Origin: Bacteroidota bacterium | GTDB taxonomy: Bacteria > Bacteroidota > Bacteroidia > Cytophagales > Cytophagaceae | DNA: 64,000 nt | Assembly: GCA_023392125.1 (NCBI GenBank) | Contig: JAEVZS010000002.1 | Coordinates: forward strand, 248,001-312,000 | Reading direction: 5' to 3' | In this document: positions 17,376-25,408 of the stretch, piece by piece | Numbering within the stretch: the stretch's first letter is position 1 | How the letters are laid out: the number at the start of each line of letters is the position of its first letter | Translations under genes and position numbers: made by a program | Notes under the pieces: model-generated | The model's database searches: none | What the model was told of the DNA's origin: nothing | What the model saw: the letters and a program-made list of their open reading frames with translations, nothing else

Positions 17376-18986
17376 TTAATATATTACGCTTATCTGTAAA
17401 ACTTCGCTTCCGTTATTAATATCGATAAAGTATAATCCCGGGCTGACTTTTCCGTGCAGGCCATTGCCTTCCCATGAGGCCGGTGTGGATAGCTCATATA
17501 TGGCTATGCCAAATTTATCGCGAATGACGGCCCTGCCACTCTGAGAAATAAAATATGATTCATCAATCCCGTCTCCATTAGGCGTAATAAAGATCTCGTC
17601 ACATTTACTCTGAGGTATATTAATAGAATACGAATAATTCCGCCTGCATTTTCCGGTTTGTATAACTAACTGATAGCTTGGTTCGTCAAGCTGATCAAAA
17701 AAACCATCGGAAGACTCAAGCGTATCCCCGCTTATTTCCCCGATCAGATAGTAAAAGGAAACAGGCTGGGGCTGATTTTGGGCGTGGACCGTTAGCTTAC
17801 CTTTGTGTTGGCAGTTTTTTTCATTGACGGAAAAAGTTAATAAATCCGGAATAAGGCATCGGGATACTTCAATGGTAAAAGTATCTGTTTCAAGAATAAG
17901 TTCCGGAAATGCCGGATGCATTGCCTTGCAGTAATATTTTCCGGCATCTTTCCTGGTCAGGTTATGCACATGCAAAGCAGGAGTAGCGAAAGAAGTGAGT
18001 ATATGCTGGTCTTTGTACCATTGATAGACCTGGTTTTCAGCGTGTCCGATTTCTGATAGAGTAACGGAGAAATCATCTGTTTCTATGAGGTCTTTTACAA
18101 AGCCTTTATCAAACTTTTTTTGGGGAGTGAATTTATATATATCGTTATAGTTGTCAAGGCTGGTCAATGGTAGAAGGTCTTCAAAATTCAGATAGTTGTC
18201 GTATATGCGAAGCTTGATCAATGAAGAAAAACCTTCAAACGAAGGTAAATCACGGATATCATTTGAGTTCAGGTAGATTGTCTCAATGACCGGATCGGAA
18301 GAAAACTCCGGAAACTGCTTTAGCTGATTATATCCGGCATCGAGGTATTTTAATGATGGCAGATTGGTCAGGTCCGGTAATACGGTGAGGTTGTTTTTAT
18401 AACAAACCAGCTCTACAAGCTGCTGTAGATGGCTTAGATCAGGCAGCTCATCCAGTTCGCAATAAGCCAGGTGTATCTTTCTCAGATTGATAAGCCGGCT
18501 TATGTCCGGCAGTTTTTTTAGCGGATTGCTGTGGGTATAGAGTTCTTCCAGGCCTGTCAGCGAACTGATTGTGGAAAGATTCTGTATATGATTCCGGTTT
18601 ATTACCAGGGTTTTCAGCTTTGTCAGATAGGACAGATCCGGCAGATAGTCAATCTGGTTATCATTGATTTCAAGAGCCTCAAGATTTTCGAGCCGGAAAA
18701 GATCCGGTAGCTGGCGTATAGCGTTATTGGATAATCGGATACGTTTTATATTGGTAAAATATTGAATTCCGTCAGCATTTTGTATACCCTGGTCTACACA
18801 GATCAATGGTAGTGTCTCTGTTCTGGCATTGGCAATGATCAGGTATCCGTCCTGATCAAAACTATTAGGATAACGGCTTTGGAGATAGTTTTTTAGCTGA
18901 GGGTCCGGAACAGAAAATAGTTGTCCGAAGCCTTCAATTGATATTGAGAGGGTCAGGAACAGCCATATGACAGCGATTTTTTTCAT
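17376..18986 (-). CDS. leucine-rich repeat and Ig-like surface protein with T9SS CTD
   Basis: A 536-residue protein with a signal peptide (MKKIAVIWLFLTLSISIEGFG), about nine leucine-rich repeats of 21-24 residues over residues 75-280 (units such as LEALEINDNQIDYLPDLSYL), an Ig-like domain at about 300-370 with the typical DAGKYYC motif, a second beta-rich segment, and a C-terminal type-B-like sorting domain beginning near EIFITPNGDGIDESYF. The short repeats resemble the SDS22-like or internalin-like class used for protein binding. It follows the anti-sigma gene by 66 bases on the same strand, so it is likely co-transcribed with the sigma/anti-sigma pair. Ligand unknown. Confidence 0.88.
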   Translation of the reverse strand: MKKIAVIWLFLTLSISIEGFGQLFSVPDPQLKNYLQSRYPNSFDQDGYLIIANARTETLPLICVDQGIQNADGIQYFTNIKRIRLSNNAIRQLPDLFRLENLEALEINDNQIDYLPDLSYLTKLKTLVINRNHIQNLSTISSLTGLEELYTHSNPLKKLPDISRLINLRKIHLAYCELDELPDLSHLQQLVELVCYKNNLTVLPDLTNLPSLKYLDAGYNQLKQFPEFSSDPVIETIYLNSNDIRDLPSFEGFSSLIKLRIYDNYLNFEDLLPLTSLDNYNDIYKFTPQKKFDKGFVKDLIETDDFSVTLSEIGHAENQVYQWYKDQHILTSFATPALHVHNLTRKDAGKYYCKAMHPAFPELILETDTFTIEVSRCLIPDLLTFSVNEKNCQHKGKLTVHAQNQPQPVSFYYLIGEISGDTLESSDGFFDQLDEPSYQLVIQTGKCRRNYSYSINIPQSKCDEIFITPNGDGIDESYFISQSGRAVIRDKFGIAIYELSTPASWEGNGLHGKVSPGLYFIDINNGSEVLQISVIY

Positions 18987-19052
18987 TCCGGTTATTTTAT
19001 TCTCAGCTTGTGTTCAGTTGTTACTTTAATATGAACAGTTTTGGCTTTTATT

Positions 19053-20231
19053 TTATTGAGCAACGGTAATGCTTCCCTGATAAATAGTCCCGTTTTCATA
19101 GTGAAGGCTAAACAGATAATACCCCGGAATTAGCTGACCATCGTCCTGTCTTCCCCCCCACTGCCAGACGCTATGATCCGGTATATGCTTTTTACATACA
19201 ATCTTCCCATTTTTGTCAAATATTGTAAGAATACCTGAAAAATCATAAAACGGGGTATCCCAAAACTGCCCGGTATTGGGATTTAGCACGAAATCTTTAT
19301 GACAGAATTCTTCTTTTACTTCTGCCTGATAGTCACTTTGACAACCATGAAGATCGGTAACTCTCAGCTGATATATTCCAGCCTGCAGATATTCCGCCTG
19401 GTTACTATATACCTGCTGATGATTGATGGTGACCCGAAACGATTCTTGCTCATCAGGGAAAGAAACGGTTATCTTACCGGTGGCTTCCTGATAGCAGGTA
19501 TTCCGGATCTGAATCGTAGCTCTGGTTGTTAATGAACAGGAGGCTGTCAGACTTGCCGGAGCATCTTCGGTTTGGAGATTCGCTTTCCCTGTGTTGTAAA
19601 CCGGTTCTGCTGCCTTGTCCGGAATAACAGAACCAATTCCCTCTGTCTGCCCGGATATTGTAATGGTTTCAGGGAGTTTTATTCCGGGCAGACTATCCGG
19701 AACCGGGACGAAAGTATCGGTGTCGGAAGCTGTTAGGGGTTCAGCTTTTGCAAGTGCTTCTGAGGGCTTGCGGGCTATCGATGCTTTATGACTGTCCGCG
19801 GGTATAGTATAAACTGTTTCTTTATGCTGTTCCGTACCCCTGAAGTCAGTTGTCAGGGAGCTATCCGCTGTGACAGGCTGCGGTGTTACCGTGCCTGGGG
19901 GGGCTGATTTGCTTTTGGAGAAATTATAAAAACCTATCAAACCGGATACAAGGCAGACTGCCAGCACTATGGTTAGTAATCCTTTCTTTCCCGGTCCGTT
20001 TGTTCCGGAAGTACTTTCGGAATAACGAGCATGTTCGGAGTCAAGAATTTGCTGGACCTTCAGCAGTCGATGGCGTACCACAAGCTCGGGAATCTGTTTG
20101 TATTGCTCTACTTTTTTCCGGAGCTCAGGATCGTTTTCCAGCTTTGATTCAAACTCCTGTCTGGATACAGCATCGCTTTCCCCTTCAAAATATGCGTATA
20201 TATACTCAAATAGTTGGTCCTGCTTATCCAT
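19053..20231 (-). CDS. membrane anti-sigma-like protein ending in a T9SS type-B-like domain
   Basis: A 392-residue protein without a signal peptide. Residues 1-60 are charged and helical and look like the cytoplasmic part of an anti-sigma factor (EGESDAVSRQEFESKLENDP); one membrane segment lies at about 85-103 (LLTIVLAVCLVSGLIGFY). A Pro/Thr/Ser-rich periplasmic linker follows, then an Ig-like cysteine-containing domain (about 225-310) and an 81-residue C-terminal domain (KDFVLNPNTGQFWDTPFYDF onward, with ILTIFDKNGKIV and GYYLFSLHYENG) that matches the layout of the gliding motility-associated domain of T9SS cargo. It overlaps the sigma gene by 8 bases. With N-terminus in the cytoplasm it cannot be ordinary secreted cargo, so the sorting-like domain probably faces the periplasm as a sensor. 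That role is inferred. Confidence 0.8.
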   Translation of the reverse strand: MDKQDQLFEYIYAYFEGESDAVSRQEFESKLENDPELRKKVEQYKQIPELVVRHRLLKVQQILDSEHARYSESTSGTNGPGKKGLLTIVLAVCLVSGLIGFYNFSKSKSAPPGTVTPQPVTADSSLTTDFRGTEQHKETVYTIPADSHKASIARKPSEALAKAEPLTASDTDTFVPVPDSLPGIKLPETITISGQTEGIGSVIPDKAAEPVYNTGKANLQTEDAPASLTASCSLTTRATIQIRNTCYQEATGKITVSFPDEQESFRVTINHQQVYSNQAEYLQAGIYQLRVTDLHGCQSDYQAEVKEEFCHKDFVLNPNTGQFWDTPFYDFSGILTIFDKNGKIVCKKHIPDHSVWQWGGRQDDGQLIPGYYLFSLHYENGTIYQGSITVAQ

Positions 20232-20814
20232 TGCCTTTTAGTTTATCCAGCAATACCGGATTTTTTTCAATTTCCTTATATAGTTTTTCCTTACAGCGCT
20301 TCAATTTCATCTTTACAGCTCCTTCCGATACTAATCCGGTTCGTATCATAATATCTTCCATAAGCAGATTATGATAGATTACCAATGTCAGAATTTCAAT
20401 GCATTTATCTCCGATATCAGCAAACAGTGTAGAAAGAATATTGGTCTGTTCTTCATTATTTCTCCAGGGATCAGCCTCGGTATCCGTATAGCTGACCCGG
20501 CTGTCGTCTTCATCTAGGGATTCGGTAAAGCTTATTCGCTTGTCTTTGCGTAACTTGTTTATCCACCGGTTTATGCTCAGACGGTACAAATAGCCATAGA
20601 CTGTATACTTATCATTGAAAGTCTTTTCAATGATCTGTCTGTAAAATAAAAAAACCGCATCCTGAAATACATCATAGGCATCTTCCTGCTGACCATTGTT
20701 TTTTGTAATATAATTTTTAACTTTCGGAAAAACAGCCTTGTATAAAACCGGTATCACGACCCGGTCCTTGCCTTCTCTAATTAAATCAGGTATTTGCTTT
20801 TCCTCGATTTTCAT
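20224..20814 (-). CDS. ECF-type RNA polymerase sigma factor
   Basis: A 196-residue sigma-70 family protein with region 2 at about residues 30-95 (QEDAYDVFQDAVFLFYRQI, then YGYLYRLSINRWINKLRKD) and region 4 at about 125-180 (LMEDIMIRTGLVSEGAVKMK). There is no region 1 or 3, as expected for an extracytoplasmic function sigma factor. Its last codons overlap the start of the anti-sigma-like gene, the classic arrangement for a sigma/anti-sigma pair. It should direct transcription of a small regulon that plausibly includes the surface genes downstream and the divergent PorP/SprF gene. Confidence 0.92.
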   Translation of the reverse strand: MKIEEKQIPDLIREGKDRVVIPVLYKAVFPKVKNYITKNNGQQEDAYDVFQDAVFLFYRQIIEKTFNDKYTVYGYLYRLSINRWINKLRKDKRISFTESLDEDDSRVSYTDTEADPWRNNEEQTNILSTLFADIGDKCIEILTLVIYHNLLMEDIMIRTGLVSEGAVKMKLKRCKEKLYKEIEKNPVLLDKLKGNG

Positions 20815-20838
20815 TTCCTATCTTAAAGACATTCTGAG

Positions 20839-20853
20839 GTTACTAAAAGTAAC
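20839..20853. promoter_or_regulatory. palindrome GTTAC-TAAAA-GTAAC in divergent promoter region
   Basis: Perfect 5-base arms lie between the divergent sigma gene and PorP/SprF gene. The element occupies the position where a -33 box would be expected for the PorP/SprF promoter (its -7 box is at 20870-20877). It may be an operator or part of an ECF promoter; GTAAC resembles the AAC-type -35 elements used by many ECF sigma factors. Confidence 0.4.
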
Positions 20854-20869
20854 GAATAATTAAAAAAAT

Positions 20870-20877
20870 TATATTTG
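20870..20877 (+). promoter_or_regulatory. -7 box TATATTTG of the PorP/SprF gene
   Basis: A perfect match to the Bacteroidota TAnnTTTG box, 21 bases before the start codon of the 20899 gene. There is no TTG at the usual distance upstream; instead the palindrome at 20839-20853 ends 16 bases before it. Confidence 0.5.
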
Positions 20878-20898
20878 TAGTTGATTCTATATTAATTA

Positions 20899-21765
20899 AT
20901 GCAAACCCTGTTAGCCGTTTTTATTTGTATTGTTTTGTATCAGGAGGTCAGCGGACAAGGTTCACCGGTTTATCCGGACATTTTTTCCGGTTATTTTTAT
21001 CATGGGGCGCTTGCCAATCCGGCATACGTACCGGATGACAGTAAGGTTAGTCTGGCTGCTTACTACAAATTTAAACAAGGAAAATACAGTGGAATTAACA
21101 GCTTTATGGCAGAGGCCGAAAAGACAGCTTCTGCGGGAAACAAAAATCTGAACTCTTTCCGCCTGTTTTTTTTTAATGAGCGCGAGGGACCATATATATC
21201 ACGGCCACGGGCTTATTTTAATTATGCGCTGGAGGTCAATATAGCACAAGACATGAGCATCTCTTCCGGTGTTAATATCGGATTTGCTTCCGTCAATTTT
21301 ACAGCGCCATCCGGTTCCGGAAATATGTCATTGCCTGACGGAGCTGCCGGCTTGACACTGCAATACCGCCAGTGGGCAGCAGGAATTTCTTTCTGGCAAT
21401 TATTTAATGCCGAAGGAGTAGCAATTTCCAATGTACTGCGGCTGCAACGATATGAACAGGTTAATCTTGCGTATTCCGGTTTCCTGAGCCCGGATTGGAA
21501 AGTCAGCAGCTATCTGCTTTTCAGGCATCAGAAAAACTACTATAATCATTGTTTCCTGACATTATTGCTGGGCTACAGAGAGCTGATTCAGGCAGGTCCT
21601 GTATTCCGGTACAGGCAGGGACTGGCTTTTTCCGGAGTTTTGCATGTTGACCAGGATACAAATCGTTTTCACCTTACCTTTACGTACAACAGCGGAGCTT
21701 TGTCTCCTGCCCCCTATTGGAATAACTCGGTTGAATTAGGTCTGCGCTATACCATATTACGATAG
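20899..21765 (+). CDS. divergent PorP/SprF-family outer-membrane protein
   Basis: A 288-residue protein with a signal peptide (MQTLLAVFICIVLYQEVSG) and a beta-barrel pattern with the PorP/SprF-like early motif YFYHGALANPAYVPDD. It is more diverged from the family consensus than the other two copies in this window. It is transcribed away from the sigma factor gene from a shared 84-base region, so it is a candidate member of that sigma regulon. The partner cargo may be the LRR protein, which has no adjacent PorP/SprF of its own; this is inference. Confidence 0.8.
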   Translation: MQTLLAVFICIVLYQEVSGQGSPVYPDIFSGYFYHGALANPAYVPDDSKVSLAAYYKFKQGKYSGINSFMAEAEKTASAGNKNLNSFRLFFFNEREGPYISRPRAYFNYALEVNIAQDMSISSGVNIGFASVNFTAPSGSGNMSLPDGAAGLTLQYRQWAAGISFWQLFNAEGVAISNVLRLQRYEQVNLAYSGFLSPDWKVSSYLLFRHQKNYYNHCFLTLLLGYRELIQAGPVFRYRQGLAFSGVLHVDQDTNRFHLTFTYNSGALSPAPYWNNSVELGLRYTILR

Positions 21766-21774
21766 TGCGCGGTA

Positions 21775-21807
21775 TATATACAACCGGGATGTTGCCGATT
21801 GTATATA
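21775..21807. terminator. hairpin between convergent genes
   Basis: TATATACAA and TTGTATATA pair across a 15-base loop between the ends of the PorP/SprF gene and arsC. There is no long T-run, so this is a possible bidirectional terminator only. Confidence 0.4.
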
Positions 21808-21817
21808 ATATATCGGG

Positions 21818-22165
21818 CTAAAAAAGATCCTTTACCAATTCAGGCGGTCTCGCGATTACTCCCTTGTCTCCTTTGAGCACAATAGGACGTTGTAAAAGTA
21901 TCGGGTTTTCAACCAATACCCTCACCCATTCCTTATCATTCAGCTTTTTGCCTTTATAATAGTCCTTATATACGGATTCTTCTTTCCGGATCAGCTGTTC
22001 CGGACTTACATCAAGTCTGGCTGCGATATCTTCTACCTGACCGGCGGTCAGTGGTGTTTTCAGATACTCAATGATTTCTACGCTATGCGGATATTCATTG
22101 AGCAAGGCAAGAGCTTCCCGGCTTTTGCTACAACGCTGGTTATGATAAATGGTAATTTCAGCCAT
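21818..22165 (-). CDS. arsC: arsenate reductase (ArsC/Spx-like family)
   Basis: A 115-residue thioredoxin-fold protein. The catalytic Cys is C12 in the motif ITIYHNQRCSKSR, and the conserved Arg lies in LLQRPIVLKG. It reduces arsenate with glutathione or glutaredoxin in the glutaredoxin-dependent ArsC family. The start is the ATG at 22163-22165, seven bases after the hslV stop; a longer frame begins inside hslV and is unlikely. No other ars genes are nearby, so the physiological role may be broader than arsenate resistance. Confidence 0.88.
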   Translation of the reverse strand: MAEITIYHNQRCSKSREALALLNEYPHSVEIIEYLKTPLTAGQVEDIAARLDVSPEQLIRKEESVYKDYYKGKKLNDKEWVRVLVENPILLQRPIVLKGDKGVIARPPELVKDLF

Positions 22166-22172
22166 TGGATTT

Positions 22173-22712
22173 TCAGGATAGCTTTTCCAAAATGATATTA
22201 TGATTGGTATAAATACATATATCAGCCGCAATAGTAAGGCTTTCTCTGACAATATCTTCGGCGCTGAGATGAGATGCATGCTTTTTCAGAGCAAGCGCAG
22301 CCGATTGGGCATACATGCTTCCGGAGCCTATGGCGGCTACATTATGGTCCGGTTCCAGCACATCACCGGTTCCGGAGATTATCAGCAATTCAGAGGCGTT
22401 GGCTGTTATAATCATCGCTTCCAGTTTGCGCAAAAAACGGTCTGTACGCCAATCTTTGGCCAGTTCTATTGCAGCTCTTTTCATATTGCCTCCGTAGGAG
22501 TTCAGTTTTTCCTCGAAGCGTTCAAGAAGAGTAAAAGCATCGGCCGTAGAACCGGCAAATCCTGTTAATATTTTTCCATCCAGAAGCTTGCGTACTTTGC
22601 GTACATTGCTTTTTGCCACGGTATTACCCATGGTTGCCTGTCCGTCTGCAGCAATCGCAACTTCCCCGTTGTGCAAAACAGCCAGCACTGTTGTTGATCG
22701 TATTTTTGTCAT
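22173..22712 (-). CDS. hslV: ATP-dependent protease peptidase subunit HslV
   Basis: A 179-residue N-terminal-threonine peptidase of the HslUV proteasome-like complex. The N-terminus (MTKIRSTTVLAVLHNGEVAI) contains the threonine pair that is exposed after processing, and GDGQATMGNT-like sequence follows (ADGQATMGNT). It should form the peptidase chamber that works with the HslU ATPase, which is not encoded in this window. It sits between a lipoprotein gene and arsC on the same strand with gaps of 13 and 7 bases, so the three look like one operon. Confidence 0.95.
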   Translation of the reverse strand: MTKIRSTTVLAVLHNGEVAIAADGQATMGNTVAKSNVRKVRKLLDGKILTGFAGSTADAFTLLERFEEKLNSYGGNMKRAAIELAKDWRTDRFLRKLEAMIITANASELLIISGTGDVLEPDHNVAAIGSGSMYAQSAALALKKHASHLSAEDIVRESLTIAADICIYTNHNIILEKLS

Positions 22713-22725
22713 GCGTATAATAACC

Positions 22726-23145
22726 CTATTTTACTTTTGTAAAAAAATATCTGCTTTTTCGTTCATTTTCCCAAATCAGGTCCGTTTCATTCAGGGTTAG
22801 GACATGAAAAGTACTGACACCGATTCCTTCCAGTTGTTTTTCTTTTAATGTAAGGTACAGCTTGTCATTTTCACTGGTTAGCTCAAACTTACCTTTTTTT
22901 ATGATAAGTTCTCCTTCTCCGTTTTTATACTGTACTGTTTCTACAAGATACATATTGCTCTGAAAAAACTCATACTCTTTCTCGGCTTTTGAAGAAGCGG
23001 AATCTTTTACGGAGAATATGCGGTTATCCGGCAATATTACCTTCTCAAAGGTCCATTTTCCGACCAGAAGACTGGTTTCGTTATTTATACAGGAGCTAAT
23101 ACAAACGGACGAAAAAAGTAGTAGTAAAAACCTGATTTTTATCAT
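22726..23145 (-). CDS. small lipoprotein, lipocalin-like
   Basis: A 139-residue lipoprotein with a type II signal peptide (MIKIRFLLLLFSSVCISSC) whose lipobox ends in ISSC. The mature part begins near LLVGKWTFEKV, a pattern seen in lipocalin-like domains of Bacteroidota, followed by beta strands and a basic end. The start is the ATG at 23143-23145; a GTG one codon upstream is also in frame. It is the first gene of an apparent operon with hslV and arsC. No function can be assigned. Confidence 0.75.
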   Translation of the reverse strand: MIKIRFLLLLFSSVCISSCINNETSLLVGKWTFEKVILPDNRIFSVKDSASSKAEKEYEFFQSNMYLVETVQYKNGEGELIIKKGKFELTSENDKLYLTLKEKQLEGIGVSTFHVLTLNETDLIWENERKSRYFFTKVK

Positions 23146-23174
23146 CACTGTGCAGATTCTGAGAATTAAACAAA

Positions 23175-23201
23175 AAAGCCTCCCGATTGTTGAGAGGCTT
23201 T
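23175..23201 (-). terminator. intrinsic terminator of the E2 gene
   Basis: AAAGCCTC and GAGGCTTT pair around an 11-base loop; on the minus strand six T residues follow. It lies 23 bases past the pyruvate dehydrogenase E2 stop codon. Confidence 0.85.
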
Positions 23202-23223
23202 GAAGATAAACAAAAATATTTTA

Positions 23224-24873
23224 TTAAACGAGAATAGTGACCGGATCTTCAAGGAACCCTTTTAGGGTTTTGAGGAAGGCTGATCCTACTGCTCCGTCTA
23301 CTACTCTGTGATCACAGGAAAGGGTTACTTTCATTATATTACCGATCACCATTTCACCGTTTTTCACTATCGGAGTTTCTTTGATTCCGCCTACAGCAAG
23401 TATACAGGCATCCGGAGGGTTTACAATTGCTGTAAACTCTTCGATTCCGAACATACCAAGGTTGGAGATAGTGAACGTATTGCCTTCCCAGTCTTTTGGC
23501 TGCAACTGCTTGTTTTTCGCTTTACCGCCAAGTTCTTTCACTTCACCGGCAATTTGTGCCAGACTCTTGGAATCTGCAAAACGCACCACCGGCACAAGAA
23601 GACCTTCTTCAACAGCTACCGCGACACCAATGTGAATATGATGATTGTACCGGATTTTGTCACCCAGCCAGGAAGAGTTTACTTTCGGATTTTGACGAAG
23701 AGCTGCTGCTGCTGCTTTGATAACCATGTCGTTGAATGAAACCTTAACCGGACTAATTTTATTGATGCTTTCTCTTGCCTCAATGGCTTTGTCCATGTTG
23801 ATTTCCATGGTCAGGTAAAAATGAGGGGCTGTAAACTTACTTTCAGCCAGTCGCCTTGCAATGGTTTTTCTCATCTGAGAAACGGCAACCTCCTCATAGC
23901 TTTCTTTGCCTAACTGAGCAGCGGCTGTAGAAGGAGCGGCTGTTTTATCCGCTTTTTGGGACTCCGGCTTATAGTTTTCGATATCCTTTTTCACGATACG
24001 GCCGTTTTCACCGGATCCTTTTACCTCAGAAATATCGATACCCTTGTCTTTGGCGATCTTTCTGGCAAGCGGAGATGCTTTCAATCTGCCGGATGAATCG
24101 CTGCTGCTCTTACTTTCTTCTGATTTTTCTTTGGAAGAAGACTCCTTGGAAGAAGAGGGTGCTTCCTCCTTTTTACTTTCCTTCTTCTTGTTCTCCTTTT
24201 TACCCTTGGATTTTAACAATGGTTTATAATCCGTACCTTTTTCACCTATTATGGCAATGATATCATCTACAGGAACAGCATCTCCCTCATTTACTCCGAT
24301 GTACAGCAGGGTACCATCTTCGTAGGACTCAAGCTCCATGGTTGCCTTATCGGTAGCTACTTCGGCCAGCAAATCACCTGATTTTACGGAATCACCTACT
24401 TTTTTATGCCATGCTACAATGGTCCCTTCGGTCATTGTATCACTCATTTTGGGCATAGTGATTACTTCTGCCTTAATATCGGAAGTATCTTCATCACTAT
24501 CTTCTTCTTCCTCTTCCTTCTCCTCGCTTTCCTTACTGTTCTTATCTTCTTTTTTGCTATTTTGGGAAGAGGCGGAATCCCCGTTTGAACTCCCGTTTTT
24601 ATCAATATCTTTCAGAAGATCGTCTATGTTTTCGCCTTTCTTTCCTATTACAGCAATGACTGAATCAACGGGAACAGAGTCTTTTTCTTCCACCCCTATG
24701 TACAAAAGAGTACCTTCTTCATAGGATTCCAGATCCATGGTGGCCTTATCTGTTTCAACTTCGGCCAGTACATCACCTGATTTTACCTGATCGCCTACTT
24801 TTTTATGCCATGCAGCGATAACACCTTCGGTCATTGTATCGCTCATTTTAGGCATTTTAATTACTTCTGCCAT
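23224..24873 (-). CDS. aceF: pyruvate dehydrogenase E2 (dihydrolipoamide acetyltransferase)
   Basis: A 549-residue E2 component that transfers the acetyl group to CoA. It has two tandem lipoyl domains (residues 2-80 and 136-215, lipoyl lysines K43 and K176 in the motif TDKATM), joined by Ser/Lys/Glu-rich low-complexity linkers, a peripheral subunit-binding domain at about 262-303 (ASPLARKIAKDKGIDI), and the acyltransferase domain at about 325-549 with the catalytic motif DHRVVDG (H522, D526). The two lipoyl domains are nearly identical, pointing to internal duplication. E1 genes are not adjacent, and the gene has its own promoter and terminator. Confidence 0.96.
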   Translation of the reverse strand: MAEVIKMPKMSDTMTEGVIAAWHKKVGDQVKSGDVLAEVETDKATMDLESYEEGTLLYIGVEEKDSVPVDSVIAVIGKKGENIDDLLKDIDKNGSSNGDSASSQNSKKEDKNSKESEEKEEEEEDSDEDTSDIKAEVITMPKMSDTMTEGTIVAWHKKVGDSVKSGDLLAEVATDKATMELESYEDGTLLYIGVNEGDAVPVDDIIAIIGEKGTDYKPLLKSKGKKENKKKESKKEEAPSSSKESSSKEKSEESKSSSDSSGRLKASPLARKIAKDKGIDISEVKGSGENGRIVKKDIENYKPESQKADKTAAPSTAAAQLGKESYEEVAVSQMRKTIARRLAESKFTAPHFYLTMEINMDKAIEARESINKISPVKVSFNDMVIKAAAAALRQNPKVNSSWLGDKIRYNHHIHIGVAVAVEEGLLVPVVRFADSKSLAQIAGEVKELGGKAKNKQLQPKDWEGNTFTISNLGMFGIEEFTAIVNPPDACILAVGGIKETPIVKNGEMVIGNIMKVTLSCDHRVVDGAVGSAFLKTLKGFLEDPVTILV

Positions 24874-24905
24874 TTCCTGAGTTTTCTTTTACAGTTTGGA
24901 ACTTC

Positions 24906-24935
24906 CAAAAATAGGTTAAATTAAACATAAGTCAA
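24906..24935 (-). promoter_or_regulatory. promoter of the E2 gene
   Basis: On the minus strand TTG (24935-24933), a 19-base spacer and TATTTTTG (24913-24906) match the Bacteroidota consensus exactly. The -7 box is 33 bases before the start codon, giving a short leader. Confidence 0.75.
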
Positions 24936-25260
24936 CATCTGAATTGCGGTTTTATCCACGATCTGATAACAGACTATCAATGCAGGTTTCAAATTTAAAA
25001 AAAATAGAGAAACTAACGCTGTTTTTATTATAAATTAGGGTTTTTATGTGGTTAATTGTTTGATATATATAAAGATAAAGTTTTTTAATTTTTTCTATAA
25101 AGCGTTTTATAGCCTATAAAGTTTATGCATTCATATAAAAAAAAGTCAATTTACAGCGCTTTGCTGCTCTTATTACTTTTTGGCAGGCAGAGGTTAACAA
25201 TATCTGAATCCGGAGGGTTAAACTAATAGAAGGATTTGAAACAGACCTGGTCGAAAATCC

Positions 25261-25348
25261 TGGTTGTGTGGTTGAGTGATGAAGATGTGCGAATGTGGGT
25301 AGGTAGCGTGTGTGAAATGGTGAAGTTGATGTGTGGTAGTTAGTAGAT
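25261..25348. other. strand-asymmetric C-poor tract
   Basis: Only two C residues occur in 88 bases on the plus strand, which is rich in GTG, TGA and GGT words. There is no clear unit repeat. A minus-strand RNA from this stretch would be almost free of G and therefore poorly structured. Meaning unknown. Confidence 0.5.
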
Positions 25349-25374
25349 CGGGTACGTCATAAATCTGGAAAACA

Positions 25375-25401
25375 AAGAGGCCGGAATTGCTCCGGCCTCT
25401 T
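25375..25401 (-). terminator. intrinsic terminator of parE
   Basis: AAGAGGCCGGA and TCCGGCCTCTT pair around a 5-base loop; on the minus strand TGTTTTCC follows. It lies 8 bases past the topoisomerase IV subunit B stop. Confidence 0.9.
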
Positions 25402-25408
25402 GATGCGT

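Larger units (their letters stand above)
24874..25408. other. 535-base intergenic region
   Basis: No gene is supported. From left to right it holds the E2 promoter, AT-rich sequence to about 25180, an 88-base stretch almost free of C on the plus strand (25261-25348), and the parE terminator. A 37-codon open stretch across the C-poor part lacks a start codon near its beginning and looks like chance. Confidence 0.5.

Noticed and set aside
22166..22279. Longer start for arsC giving 38 extra residues
   Set aside because: It would lie inside the end of hslV; the ATG at 22163-22165 gives the normal family N-terminus.
24338..24724. 128-codon plus-strand frame rich in Ser and Leu opposite the E2 gene
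   Set aside because: It is the antisense shadow of the repetitive Ser/Glu/Lys linker and lipoyl domain of E2; no start context or known domain.
25215..25335. Open 37-codon stretch across the C-poor tract
   Set aside because: There is no start codon near its beginning, no domain, and the composition itself explains the lack of stops.
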